Source of the DNA: Amaranthus tricolor
Lineage: Eukaryota; Streptophyta; Magnoliopsida; Caryophyllales; Amaranthaceae
Direction of reading: 5' to 3'
NCBI RefSeq assembly: GCF_026212465.1
Contig: NC_080063.1
Coordinates: 6,754,225-6,818,224, forward strand
DNA: 64,000 bases
The position numbers and the translations under genes were made by a program. Within the stretch, counting starts at the first letter, position 1. Each line of letters starts with the position of its first letter. The notes beneath the pieces are model-generated. The model saw nothing but the letters and a program-made list of their open reading frames with translations. It was not told the origin of the DNA and did not search any database. Of the stretch, positions 23,286-33,450 are shown in pieces.

Positions 23286-23766
23286 AAAATTAATGTCATA
23301 TAAATAAAATTTGGCGATTATTATTATGTATCGATCACTTAATTTGTCAATTCTTATCCAATTACCATAAACAAGCATGATGAATATATAAAACTTAGCC
23401 ATTTTCATTTTAAATTTTGTTGTTTCAAAAATTCAAATTTGGGCACAATTAAAAACATTGAAAAAGTAATAATTGTAATTTATATTTTCCACTAGGCACA
23501 AGCTATTAGACACAAAAAAAGCCATAAGCTCATAACTATTATACATTTATACTAATCCAAATTAATTCATAAGAATCATATTGTTTCAGTTATCTATTAA
23601 AATTCATTAAAATTGCATTTAACATGCATTTTATTTTAAATTATAAATTTCAATTATGAATTATTAATGAAGAATTTGAGAATGACAATGTTAAAAAATC
23701 ATTTTCAAATTATCATCTTTAATCACGTTTTTAACAATAGTGAAGTTCACTCAAATTCAAATTTGA
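23286..23766. other. Gene-free AT-rich DNA
   Basis: No gene or clear element is recognisable. Confidence 0.4.
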
Positions 23767-23775
23767 ATTTTCTTT

Positions 23776-24938
23776 AGGAAAAATTATCTAAAATAATCCA
23801 ATTTTTATTCGATTTTTCTACAATAATCCTAACTATTAATTAACCACGAATAATCCGAACTTTAAGGGATATTTGCTAAGAGTATACAATGGTAACGGGT
23901 AACTTTATGTAACAGGTAATTTTTGTAAAAAGGAAGTAAAATTAAAATAAAATCAAAAAAAATTAATTAAAAAAACTGAAAAAAAAAAATTACAATTAAC
24001 CATCCAAACTCCGTCCCCACTATCACCACATCCCCTTTCCTGTGGTCTCATTCTCTGATGGGCTTACCGATGTTGGTGTTAGAATCATTAGAGTTGTACT
24101 TGTTAAAATACTCATTACTCAAAACAAGCTTATTAAATGTCAAAAACAAAATAAAATTTTAAGACATACTCTATATGCAGAATAAAACAGGGTTCTTGCC
24201 AAACATGCCCATATTACTTTACTTATGTTGCTTGGAATAAACAAACAACTTAATAAATTTCCTGCTAAACGGGAACAATTATAGGCCATGAGTCCATGAT
24301 CACCAAAATTGGACGCCAAATTTTGAGTAGCCAAGTATTCTTATTATCATCTGGAATGAATCCAGTGAAAAGTGTCAATAGAGTAACGACGTAAATGATC
24401 AGGTTCTAAATGTGAGAAGTAGAATGGCAGACAAGGTGGGGAGAAGTAGAGTGGCAGATGGGATGGTAGTGGGGTGGGAGGAAGAGGGATTGCACAGAGG
24501 GGAGATGCATAGCTCAATAACCTTATTTATGAAAGTAGTAAATCACGCTTATATGTCCTAATTTTATAACAGGGGTTTTGAGAATTTATTTTATCTTTTT
24601 TCTTATTTTGTTTATTTTAATAGTATATATTTTGTCTTTTTGTGATTATTTGTAAATAATTGTTATTGTTTAGAATTTTCTGTAGGACAAAAGAGAAGTT
24701 GGGTGGCAGACATGGAATAGCTTGAAGTCTTGATTTGAAAGAGTGTTGAATTTTCTTTTTTGTTAATTTATTTTAGTTCTCCTTTATTTTTTTATTTATC
24801 AACAATAAAGGTCATAATTTGCACAATAACATTTTTAGATAAGTGACCTAATAGTTTAAGATTATTTATGATTAATTAAAAGTAGGGATTATTCTAAAAA
24901 AATTAGTGAAAGTTTGGATTATTCAAGGTAATTTTTTC
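23776..24938. mobile_element. 1163-bp non-autonomous Mutator-like element with perfect 9-bp TSD
   Basis: Starts GGAAAAATTATCTAAAATAA and ends with the inverted counterpart (GGTAATTTTTTC, rc GAAAAAATTACC). The inverted ends continue inward (TAATCCAATTTTTATT / TAATCCAAACTTTCAC; then CTTAATTAACCA-like AT phrases). It is flanked on both sides by TTTTCTTTA (23767-23775 and 24939-24947), a perfect 9-bp target duplication. The interior has no protein of note; the frame at 24140-24334 looks random. Confidence 0.8.
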
Positions 24939-25117
24939 TTTTCTTTATTTGCCAACTAAATTTAAGTCAAATTTATATTGTCAAATAAAATCATTATTTT
25001 TAAACATAGCGTAAAGTAAATGGTAAATTATTTAGTTAATCAACTTTTTTGGCAGAAAATGACACTTAAAGGAAAGTTCATTTGCCAACTAAGCAAGCAT
25101 AAGGCAGTAAGAAGTAC

Positions 25118-25223
25118 CCGATTCTTATTTGTCGCCACCATTTTCATTTTATCGCGACCCCCCGAATGAAATTAAGGAATTTGCCCCTGGAATTTAAAAA
25201 ATTACGAAAATGCCACTAACCTT
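25118..25223 (+). repeat. Left terminal inverted repeat of the PMD-MULE
   Basis: Matches the right end in reverse complement with small indels. The strongest block is TATTTGTCGCCACC followed by TTTCATTTTATCGC. Confidence 0.85.
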
Positions 25224-25406
25224 AAAACCACTATAAAAACACTTCAAATTCACTCAATAACACTCTTATCACTTTCCATAAATTCAAACTATTCACATAA
25301 AAGTAATCGGAGCTAAAACTTTGGAATCGAAGTCGTCAACAAAAATTTGAGGTAAGTTTTATTTTAATTCATTCGAAGAAAAAAAAAACAAAAATCAGTT
25401 CATCAC

Positions 25407-25709
25407 AGTCGCACAAAACGTGCGACTGTACAGTCGCACGTTTTGTGCGACAGTGATGAACCGATTTTATTTTATTTTATTTTTTTTAAAATTTCAAAAG
25501 AGTTTGTTGTGTTTAATTGATTTATTTTCTTAGTTAATATTATTTAGTAAATGTTGTAATAGAATGTATCATGATAATGTTATTGTAAGAAGTAGTTTTT
25601 AATTTGGATTTGAGAAAAAGAAAAAAAAAATTAAAAACCCAGTCGCACAAAAAGTGCGACTGTACCTAGGTGTAGTCGCACTTTTTGTGCGACTGGGTTG
25701 TGCGACTGG
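25407..25709. repeat. Two palindromic GTGCGAC hairpin clusters, left side of the MULE
   Basis: Cluster 1 (25407-25454) has two perfect hairpins built from arms AGTCGCAC and GTGCGACT around AAAAC or GTTTT. Cluster 2 (25640-25709) has AGTCGCAC/GTGCGACT arms around AAAAA or TTTTT, joined by TGTACCTAGGTGT. Both lie in the putative 5' UTR intron of the PMD gene (25352-25989). Mirror-image clusters lie in the transposase first intron. Confidence 0.9.
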
Positions 25710-25992
25710 TATTTAAAATTTTTTTTTTATTTATTATTTTTTTTTTGGAATCAGAATTTTGAATTAATTTTTTTTGAATTAATTATTATTTTTTTATTTG
25801 GAATGAAATTATTTAGTGTAATTAATTTATTAAATTTTAGTTGTTTAAATATTTATGAATATAATAATTATTTAATTGTTTGTAATTGTGAATTATTTTT
25901 GTTGTTACTTGTTTGTAATTTATATGATTCTAAGTGTTTATTAAATTAACTTTGGAATGTCGTCTTAATTTAAAATATGAAAATTGTAGTAA

Positions 25993-27890
25993 ATGGCTGG
26001 AAATCAAGGTAAGGGAAAAGAGTGTTTTAGAGGGTTATTAAGCGGCAATAGATCTAGGCCAACTTTACTGAGAGGAGATTCCCATGAGAGGGGGGTTACG
26101 GGATCTGCAAGGCGAGCAAGGCAAGAACAGGCGGCCATACATAGTCAGGCCCAACGTTCAAGTACCCTAGAGCAAGTGGGTAGTCGCTTTGAGCGCCAGA
26201 GTAGCCTACATAGTCATACGGTCGGCTCAGGTGACGATGATACTGATTACGACGAGTCTCTTAGTCGGGAAGAGTCTCTCGGTCAGGATGAGTCTGCATG
26301 TCATCCTATTGATTGGATGATCGTAAGAGGCCATGCTGGTAAGTTGAGGATTAGAGGGCAGGGCTCGGGTGGCACTTCTGATCAGGCAGGAGTAAGCCAG
26401 GCTGAGGATGCGGCTCCACGGGGGAGGAGGCGCTCGCAGTCGGCGGACACGGACTGGTTGATCACATCACCCCAGCCCGGGGGCCCTGTTGATACCACTT
26501 TAATACCCCAGCTACGGTGGGCACGTAGCAAAGGTTATATTTGAGGGATCGGAGCGCACCCCTCCGATTTTGGAATGTCGTGCTCGGAAGAAGACGTTGG
26601 ATTCAATCATCAGACTTCAGGACATGTCTGATGAATTGTACAGGGTGTTACCTGGCAGTCCCCTTGGTCATCTGCCGTATATAATGCACCAGCACATCAA
26701 CATTGCTCTCATTACGGCATTTGTGGAAAGGTGGCAGCCTGACACCAACACCTTCCACATGCCGTGGGGGGAGATGACCATAATGTTGCACGACGTGCAA
26801 CACATCTTAGGAATTGGCATTGACGGTTCACTTCCCGTGGAACCGTCTGATGGTGACTGGCAGTTTGGCCTGGCCGGCCTTTTTGGGGAGCCATTGTCGA
26901 AGCTGCGTGGGAAGGGGCACTTCACAAGCGGCAACATTAACGTTGGTGCACTGTTGCAGCTATGCCACCGTTCTCAGTCTATGGATACTCAAGCTACTGC
27001 CTACTACATGGCTATAGTGGGTTCCACGTTGCTCGTGGATAAGACTAGAGTTGGGATGCGTCCTCACCCTGTTGTTGCTGTCACCGCTGATCAGGCTGTT
27101 ATTGCTTGGGGTGCATTGACGCTTGCTCACATGTATCGCCAACTGGGTATGGCGACAAGGACTGGGTGCAAGACTATTGCTGGTTGTCTGACACTGTTGT
27201 AGACATGGATTTACGAGTACTTCCCAGCCTTCCGCCCCCATCCGCGTCAAGCTGACATGCCGAACAAGACAAGGGCAGAGATGTGGTCCCCGCACAAGCC
27301 AATCCGTGAGCTGAGCAGACTGAGAGACTGTAGGAGCATACTGGACGCCATGACAGAGACACAGGTTTTGTACATGACCTCACACTTCATTATGTTTATT
27401 ATTTTAATTTCATGTTATGTTGATTAAGAATTATTTTCGTTATGAGCAGGTGGAGTAGACTCCGTACATGGGCTTTCTTGAACGAGCACCCACGTACCGC
27501 CTATATCGGTGGTATCACCTGTTTCGATATCGTGGAGGTCTATTTGCCCGAGAAGACAGTGAGGCAGCTCAGTTTTGCACAGGACATTCCCCCCGCTCCG
27601 CTGAGACCTACCCAAGCTGTGCGACCAGCACAGGGCTCCTACTCAGTTACATTCGCTTCTTCTTGTATGTTTACGGAGATGTGGAGTAGGTTCCCTTACT
27701 GTGCCCGCGTAGTTTAGCAGGCACTGCGTCGGACATCGGTTCCATCAGAGGCTGCCCCTGATTACGTGGACTGGTTTATAGTGTCTTCCCACTGTTTTCT
27801 CATCCCAGGTGAAGGACCTGCTGCTGCGTTTGGTGTAGCGGATAACAGAGTCGAATACGTTAGTGTTTCTAATTATCTATTTCATTTTTA
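25993..27890 (+). pseudogene. Plant-mobile-domain (PMD) gene of the MULE, broken
   Basis: The mRNA probably starts near 25260, with a 5' UTR intron 25352-25989 (GGTAAG donor, TTGTAG acceptor) and ATG at 25993. The N-terminal 170 aa are low-complexity and charged (S/R/G/Q/E). A run of four C at 26506-26509 seems to hold one extra base; past it the frame reads SYGGHVAKVIFEGSERTPP and into the PMD core (YIMHQHINIALITAFVERW, FHMPWGEMTIMLHDVQHILG, IDGSLPVEP). A TAG at 27200-27202 interrupts LTLL-TWIYEYFPAFRPH. An intron at 27365-27449 is likely. TAG codons also lie at 27456 and 27715, with another frame slip near 27460-27480 before HPRTAYIGGITCFDIVEVYLP. Coding similarity ends at about 27890. PMD proteins such as Arabidopsis MAIN/MAIL1 act in the nucleus, with roles in silencing and genome stability; this copy is a transposon passenger and not intact. 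Confidence 0.85.
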
Positions 27891-27916
27891 TGTTTTCTCA
27901 TCCCACTGTTTTGACT

Positions 27917-29699
27917 TTATAATTTATCGACCATGTTCTCCACGTCATTGCCAATATGCCATACGCATAATAAATGTCGTACATCTGCATCAAACATAAA
28001 TTTAAAATTAATTGAGATATATATAATATATAGATCGACGATAATTAATAATTAAAACCAGTTTACCTGGAAAGACAACATGAATAGCTGCAGACAAACC
28101 CTCATCCCGATCCGTTACGATTACATCGGGCGTCTGGACTCTCCCGTAAATATCCCTCAACCTCTCCAACACCCAAGAATAAGACACAGCCGCCTCATCT
28201 CGCATCAAACAGAATGCAACCAAGAAATTATGATTCGTTGGCGTCATTCCAATGATTTCACAAAGGGGCCACTTTTGCTTATTCGTTTTGTACGTTGTGT
28301 CTATCAACACAACATGGGGCCACGAACGTAGCATCTGGATAGATGTTGGATTCGCAATCAATAATCTAGTCAACTGACCCTCACTATCCAAGTCTGTCCA
28401 AACTACATAATTATGCTCCGTGGCCATATACAGATAGTGTTGAAGAGGAGTCCTACCATCCATCTCTTCTCTCCTGATTGACTGTCTCACGTTGTAAATT
28501 TGATTCATACTTGCATAAAAACGAGGAAAATTTCTTCTAATTGAAGACATTATAAATGTTGGTTGCATGCCAGTTGCACTTAGATCTCGTATGTGCTGCC
28601 TGATATCCACAGTCATCCTATTTACTCTTATTTGACCATCTCTGTACATGAAGAACGGGTGGTTATGTATTCCTTTTTCACCAGGAAACACTCTAACCGT
28701 CCAAGGTCTTTCCTCTGGGTTACGACTAGTTCCTAAATCATAAATTTACACCCACAACCCCTACTTTTGGAACCAGGTCGGGCAGCATTATCTAAGTTAT
28801 GCAAATCAACCCTTCTATTATCGTAGCGTTGATATCTTAAGTACAGACTCACTCTAGAACGTCCTTCTTTTTTTTTATATGAAGCACGTGTAAATTGAAA
28901 ACCAATTGTTACTGCTATCTCATTAGCCCAAGCATGTAAATCATCTACAGAATCAAATTCTCTATCGATAACAAATCTATCAGAATAATCTATATTATCC
29001 CCTAAATCTTCAAAGTCCTGCAAATAATAATTATAATAACATTATCATAATATATTAAAATAATAACAACTTCAAAAATAATTATAAAAAATCAGAAGAA
29101 TTAATTTTTCTATAAAATAATTAAAATAAAATAACATTATTATAGCACAATAATACATTAAAATAAAATAATTTCATTAAACAAAATAAATTTTATAATT
29201 CGAAGTTCAAACAAATAAAAAAAAATTAAAAAAAAAATAATTAAACTCCAGTCGCACAAAAAGTGCGACTCCACCTAGGTTCAGTTGCACGTTTTGTGCG
29301 ACTCAGCCTAGGCACAGTCGCACGTTTTGTGCGATTGGTTATATATATATATTTTTTTTTAAATTTTCGAATTTTTAATATTCAACACTACTACACTAAT
29401 TATTATAATAACATTATCATAATATAATAAATTAAAATATATTAATTAACAACAACTTAAACAATAAATGAATTACATGCAAGATATTTTAAATTTTGAA
29501 ATTGAAAAACACAAAAAAAATAAAAAAAAAAAAATAAAATTGGGAAGCAGTCGCACAAACCAGTCGCACAAAACGTGCGACTCAGCCTAGGTCCAGTCGC
29601 ACGTTTTGTGCGACTGCTTCCCAATTTTTTTTTTCAAGACAAAAATCGAACCGGTTAATTACTTACCGAATCGTTATCATGCTCGTCTTGGTATGCCAT
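27917..29699 (-). pseudogene. FAR1-domain MULE transposase, frameshifted and C-terminally truncated
   Basis: Exon 1 29699-29667 (ATG, MAYQDEHDNDS, donor CG|GTAAGT), exon 2 29017-28067, exon 3 27984-27917. Exon 2 begins with a FAR1-like DNA-binding domain (FDSVDDLHAWANEIAVTIGF ... RGCGCKF), then the MULE catalytic core: first Asp in VLIDTTYKTNKQKWPLC, second in VIVTDRDEGLSAAI. Exon 3 continues DVRHLLCVWHIGNDVENMV and then meets a stop at 27917. The third acidic residue and the SWIM zinc finger expected downstream are absent. A one-base slip near 28740 separates CKF from YDLGTSRNPEERPWTV. Thus one frameshift and loss of the C-terminal half. Intron 1 (29018-29666) contains the right-hand hairpin clusters. 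Confidence 0.85.
29249..29618. repeat. Palindromic GTGCGAC hairpin clusters, right side of the MULE
   Basis: Cluster 3 (29249-29338) and cluster 4 (29549-29618) use the same AGTCGCAC/GTGCGACT arms as the left clusters, separated by CCTAGG-containing linkers (ACTCAGCCTAGG). They lie in intron 1 of the transposase gene and mirror the left clusters in distance from the element end (about 0.4 and 0.65 kb, versus 0.3 and 0.5 kb). Confidence 0.9.
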
Positions 29700-29889
29700 T
29701 GATGTTCGATGTAGAGTTCTAGCTTGTTTAACTTAACGTAGTGTTTTTAGAGAGAAAGTACCGTGTTTAAATTCGAATATACTACAATAATGCCTCTGAA
29801 AATTCAATATATATATAGTTCCGATAATAATGTTATTAAGCGATAACAATGTTATTAAGTGCCATTTACATTTCTTAAACATTTTTTAA

Positions 29890-29994
29890 GTGAAGTGGCA
29901 TTTTTGTAATTTTTTTAACTTCAGGGGTAATATCGTAATTTCATTAGAAGGGGTGGCGATAAAATGAAAAAGGTGGCGACAAATAATAATAACC
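29890..29994 (-). repeat. Right terminal inverted repeat of the PMD-MULE
   Basis: Reverse complement of the left end; includes GGCGATAAAATGAAAAAGG and GGTGGCGACAAATAATAA. Confidence 0.85.
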
Positions 29995-30003
29995 AAGAAG
30001 TAT

Positions 30004-30599
30004 TCCATTAGAGACTTTGTAGGAATGACATTTGAAATTTTCTAGTATCTTTATTGATTTGTATGATCCTTTATAAATAATTTTTTTTTAAAAATATTGA
30101 CATTAATGATCTCAATACTATACTTCTACCCATAAAAAACAAACCTTTGATTACTTTTTAGAAAAAATTATCATGAATAATACAACATTTTAATCATTTT
30201 CTTATAGTAATACTAATTTTAGTGTGCATTTCACTTGAGCATTTTTAACCTGTCGAAAACCTATAATTGTAGCTCAACTTGCCCAAAAAATAAAAAATAC
30301 AAAAAAAAAAGAAAGAAAATGCAATAATAAAAAGGAAAAAAACCACCCACAACACCCACTGCCAGTGCTACCATACTCGGCGACCCACCCACTTTCAGCC
30401 ACCACCACCATGCGCACCCCTCACCCCTCTCCCATCACCTCTCCCTGACACGGATTGGCCCATAACACCTATGTCACCACAAACCACCACCATCCTAGAA
30501 TGGGCCACCCATAAACCCATAATGAGCCACCCCTTTTTCTCTTCCCAACCGGATAACCCCCGCCCTTCTCCCGGACGCCACCCACCAGATGGTACACCT
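30004..30599. other. Intergenic DNA with one end of a Mutator-like MITE
   Basis: At about 30160 the phrase GAAAAAATTATCATGAATAA followed by TACAACATTTTAATC matches the start of the 3512-3801 and 23776 elements. The matching opposite end is not found, so it is probably truncated. Bases 30340-30560 are unusually C-rich with CCACC repeats and no convincing frame. Confidence 0.45.
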
Positions 30600-31308
30600 T
30601 AAACATTGCTCACACTCCTCCGTTTAACGCAACGAAAACCACCCTATCTACATCCCTATGCGAAAAATACCACTCTTCAAACCACACATATGCGATTTTC
30701 TAGGTGGAAAGGGGTTGTGGAAGAGATAAAATGGTTGCATAGAGGATGGGCTGGAGGAGTCGTCGGTGCTAAGGTGGTAGCAGGCTTTAACCCACCTCAA
30801 CAAAACCTTCAATCTTCAAGACATACTCACATACTTGATTGGGCTTCTCCAGTTGTAGATGACTCGAGTATGGTAGTCAACATTTCGTCCCGAGTTACAT
30901 TTTTACCCACCTTGAGGACAAGGTGGATCTTTAGGCGGCGGCCGGTAATGTGATAAATGGAAAATAGGGTAATGTTGACTCGACAAAAGGATAATAGTTG
31001 TTCGCAAATCAATTAATAAGGGGGGGACAGCTGGCATGTAATCATTAGTTGATAGCTATTAATTGTTTAGGTGTCTTAGCGGGTCTTGTGTTTGACTCCT
31101 ACATAAGGCTATCCTTATACATATTATGTTTTGTCGAGAAATTAATGAAAGGAAATAATTGGGTAGGAGCTTAACAGTGCTCGAAATTTTGTTACTTGGT
31201 TACTTCGAATTATCTTTCTTGTACTTTCTTTATCTCTAATCTCTCAATCTTCTTGTTAAGCAATTCAATTAGGGTGTAAAGACAGAGAATAGAACCCAAT
31301 CTGTCACA
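30600..31308 (+). mobile_element. 3' end of a Ty3/gypsy-like retrotransposon with LTR 30949-31308
   Basis: Bases 30910-30948 read HLEDKVDL in a broken frame and then a purine-rich GGCGGCGGCCGG tract. This resembles the C-terminal end of plant gypsy polyproteins (LEDK...) followed by the polypurine tract. The LTR then starts TGTGATAAATGG at 30949 and ends CAATCTGTCACA at 31308: 360 bp with TGTGA/TCACA inverted tips. Upstream internal sequence is short and decayed and no 5' LTR is in view, so the element is 5'-truncated. Confidence 0.65.
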
Positions 31309-31845
31309 TCCTATTGGTTGTTTTCAGTTAGGGACAAAGGCTTGTGCTTAGGACGAAGTCATGAAGAAGAAAATATTTTCAATTTTGAAGGTGGGGAGGG
31401 AATTAATCTTGGCTTTAAAAAGCGCGCTCCAATCATGCTTAAGTATTGGGGAAGCGCAAAAATTTCTTTAGATAGTCTGGTGAAGTGAGATACAAAAGGC
31501 ACGAAAAGTTGTGCGGTTTTGATAGATATATGGTTTAAGGCTTTGTTAGTACTTGGGTCACTTCAAGGAAATAGTCGCTTAAGAGATGAGACCTCAACTA
31601 TGATTCGAAAACAACTTGAATAACAAAAGGATATTTATAAAAGCTAAATCTTCCTATAACTTCCTTTGCATGAATCTTTTTCTTGAACACTAAAACTGAA
31701 CCACTTTTTGGAGTTTTTATGTACAAGTATAGGATTAAGGATGATTTGGAGTTACCTATTAATTATTAGTCTCTTCTCTCTAAATTTGTAATCTTTTTCT
31801 CAAAAAGAAATATGTTCCTTTCTCATGTCCATTTTGTTTTTCCAG
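31309..31845. other. Non-coding stretch between the gypsy LTR and the PLPBP fragment
   Basis: Probably retained intron of the ancestral PLPBP gene at its right end, which finishes TTGTTTTTCCAG directly before the first recognisable exon. No earlier exons are found. Confidence 0.4.
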
Positions 31846-32325
31846 CAAAGTTTGGTGTTGAGCCTTCAGGGTGTGTCAATCTAGCAAAACATGTTAGCAT
31901 AAATTGTCCCAACCTTGAATTTTGTGGTTTAATGACGATTGGGATGTTAGATTATACGTCAACACCTAAGAACTTCAAGGTACTATTGCTACGTACAGTT
32001 TAGTACATGATTTTGTTAGACAGCTCGAATCTACTAGGCCTGAATTCGACTTTTTGTCATGTAGACTTTAGTGAACTGTAGAAGTGAGGTTTGCAAGAAT
32101 CTTGGTATAGAAGAAGAGCAATGCGAGCTATCTATGGGCATATCTGGCGACTTTGAACAGGTTGTGAGCAAAAGATCTGATTTCTAATATATTTGAAAGT
32201 TGGGGTATAATCTAATACTAATTAGGGCATAATAGGTGTTAAATATGTTTCATGTTCTCATATTGCAGATCGAGATGGGCAGCTCAATTGTGAGAATTGG
32301 ATCCACCATATTTGGACCAAGATAG
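31846..32325 (+). pseudogene. C-terminal fragment of a PLP-homeostasis protein (YggS/PROSC/PLPBP family)
   Basis: Three exon-like blocks with consensus splice sites: 31846-31979 (KFGVEPSGCVNLAKHVSINC, PNLEFCGLMTIGMLDYTS), 32065-32160 (TLVNCRSEVCKNLGIEEE, QCELSMGISGDFEQ) and 32269-32325 (IEMGSSIVRIGSTIFGPR). These are the last third of the conserved pyridoxal-phosphate homeostasis protein. The N-terminal exons, including the PLP-binding lysine, are absent. The final block ends in TAG where the family has Glu (GPRE-YPKK), with TATCCAAAGAAA still readable after it. The fragment begins about 540 bp right of a gypsy LTR. It is most simply a truncated gene copy. Confidence 0.8.
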
Positions 32326-33127
32326 TATCCAAAGAAACAAGTTAGCTAGTATCTCCATTGCAAAAGATAAACCCGATATGAAAGGTCACAGTGGAATCAA
32401 TTTATGCAAAAATCCTTGGAGATGTTGCTACGTTCAAGGTTAATTTTTGTTTTAAATATCTTGGCTTATGCACGTTTTTGGTCTACACTCGTACCCTTGA
32501 TTAGACGACCTAGGCATGTGATTGTTTCTAATTGATGATTAAAATGATGAAACAAGCCATTATGTACTTCTAAGTTATAAGTGCTCATTAGATGTTCATA
32601 CAATATATATTCCTGTTTTAATGAATTAATAAGCTGTTGTAGATATCATGTTTGAGTCTCGTAGGGTGAAAACTAAAATTTGCTGATTCAATTGTGCTTC
32701 TGAAAGTCGTACGACTACAATATGGTTTAGTTTTATGGAAATCCTAGTTTCTTCTGCATTTTTAAATGTTAGTACGTTGTTTCTTTTTCTGCATTATTTC
32801 TCTCGGTCACCAAATACATAAGAGTATTTTATAAAGGGTCATAATCTTTTGGAAGTTGTCCTTGTACTCACTCTTTGTTGCTGACGATATATGTTTAAGT
32901 AAAATGAATCAATATAACTAAAAATGAAACGTGTTCATCTTTTACTATCTGATTGTGCAGATCATTAATTATGTTTTCATTTCATGCAAGGTAGGAATTT
33001 CTTATAATAACAAATAGAATTATTAGTCGAAAATTAAGAATTAGAATGACAAGCGCATCACCAGGAATGCATTAAGATTAGCTTTGATAATAACAATTGT
33101 AGTAAACTAGTGGTGTTGTTTACTTTT
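32326..33127. other. Gene-free DNA right of the PLPBP fragment
   Basis: Likely the former 3' UTR and flank of the duplicated gene. No other feature is recognised. Confidence 0.4.
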
Positions 33128-33440
33128 ACCGCCTGTTTGGTTATTGGTACTAAATGGTGATAATGAAAATGATTTATAGTGTAAAATTTCATTAAAAGTT
33201 TCATGTCATTTCCATGGTGATGAAACTTTGATCAAAAAAATTTTTTTGTTTACAAATTTTCATTACCACCTAATTCTACCTCTCTCAATGGTAATGCATT
33301 GGAATAAATTTTATGTAAAAAATAATATATTGAAGTTGGACAAGCATGGCCATCAAGGTAACCAAAGAATTTTTCAACTTAATTTATACTAGTTTTCATT
33401 CCTATTACCATTATTTAATGCCACCTACTAAATGGATCGT
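33128..33440. mobile_element. hAT-like MITE, copy 1
   Basis: Starts near CCGCCTGTTTGGTTATTGG and ends near CTACTAAATGGATCGTTAG. The interior phrases TTTCATTA..ATGGTGATGAAA, TTTGATCA, AATTTTCATTACCACCTAAT and AATGGTAATGCATT recur in the sequence at 44405-44725. Non-coding. Confidence 0.45.
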
Positions 33441-33450
33441 TAGTTGTACT

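Larger units (their letters stand above)
25118..29994. mobile_element. 4.88-kb Mutator-like element carrying a plant-mobile-domain gene
   Basis: Terminal inverted repeats of about 105 bp: the left end (TTATTTGTCGCCACC, ATTTTCATTTTATCGC, then AAAATTACGAAAATGCCACT) mirrors the right end (rc TTATTTGTCGCCACC, TTTTTCATTTTATCGC, AAAATTACAAAAATGCCACT). The flanks are AAGAAGTAC (25109-25117) and AAGAAGTAT (29995-30003), an 8/9 match for a 9-bp target duplication. Inside, a PMD gene reads rightwards and a FAR1/MULE transposase leftwards, converging at about 27900. TATA-like signals lie just inside each end (CTATAAAAAC at 25231; AT-rich near 29815). Both genes are broken, so this copy cannot supply its own transposase. 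PMD (PF10536) genes are known passengers of Gypsy and MULE elements in plants; the precise family here is not assigned. Confidence 0.88.

Noticed and set aside
26668..27383. Minus-strand frames of 60-111 codons over the PMD region
   Set aside because: Shadows of the plus-strand PMD reading; no domain resemblance.
25407..29618. CRISPR-like reading of the regularly repeated GTGCGAC hairpins
   Set aside because: The repeats are palindromic with irregular spacing, lie inside plant introns, and the window is eukaryotic.
30606..30953. 115-codon frame treated as a host gene
   Set aside because: Its end lies in the gypsy polypurine tract and LTR start; it is decayed retroelement sequence.
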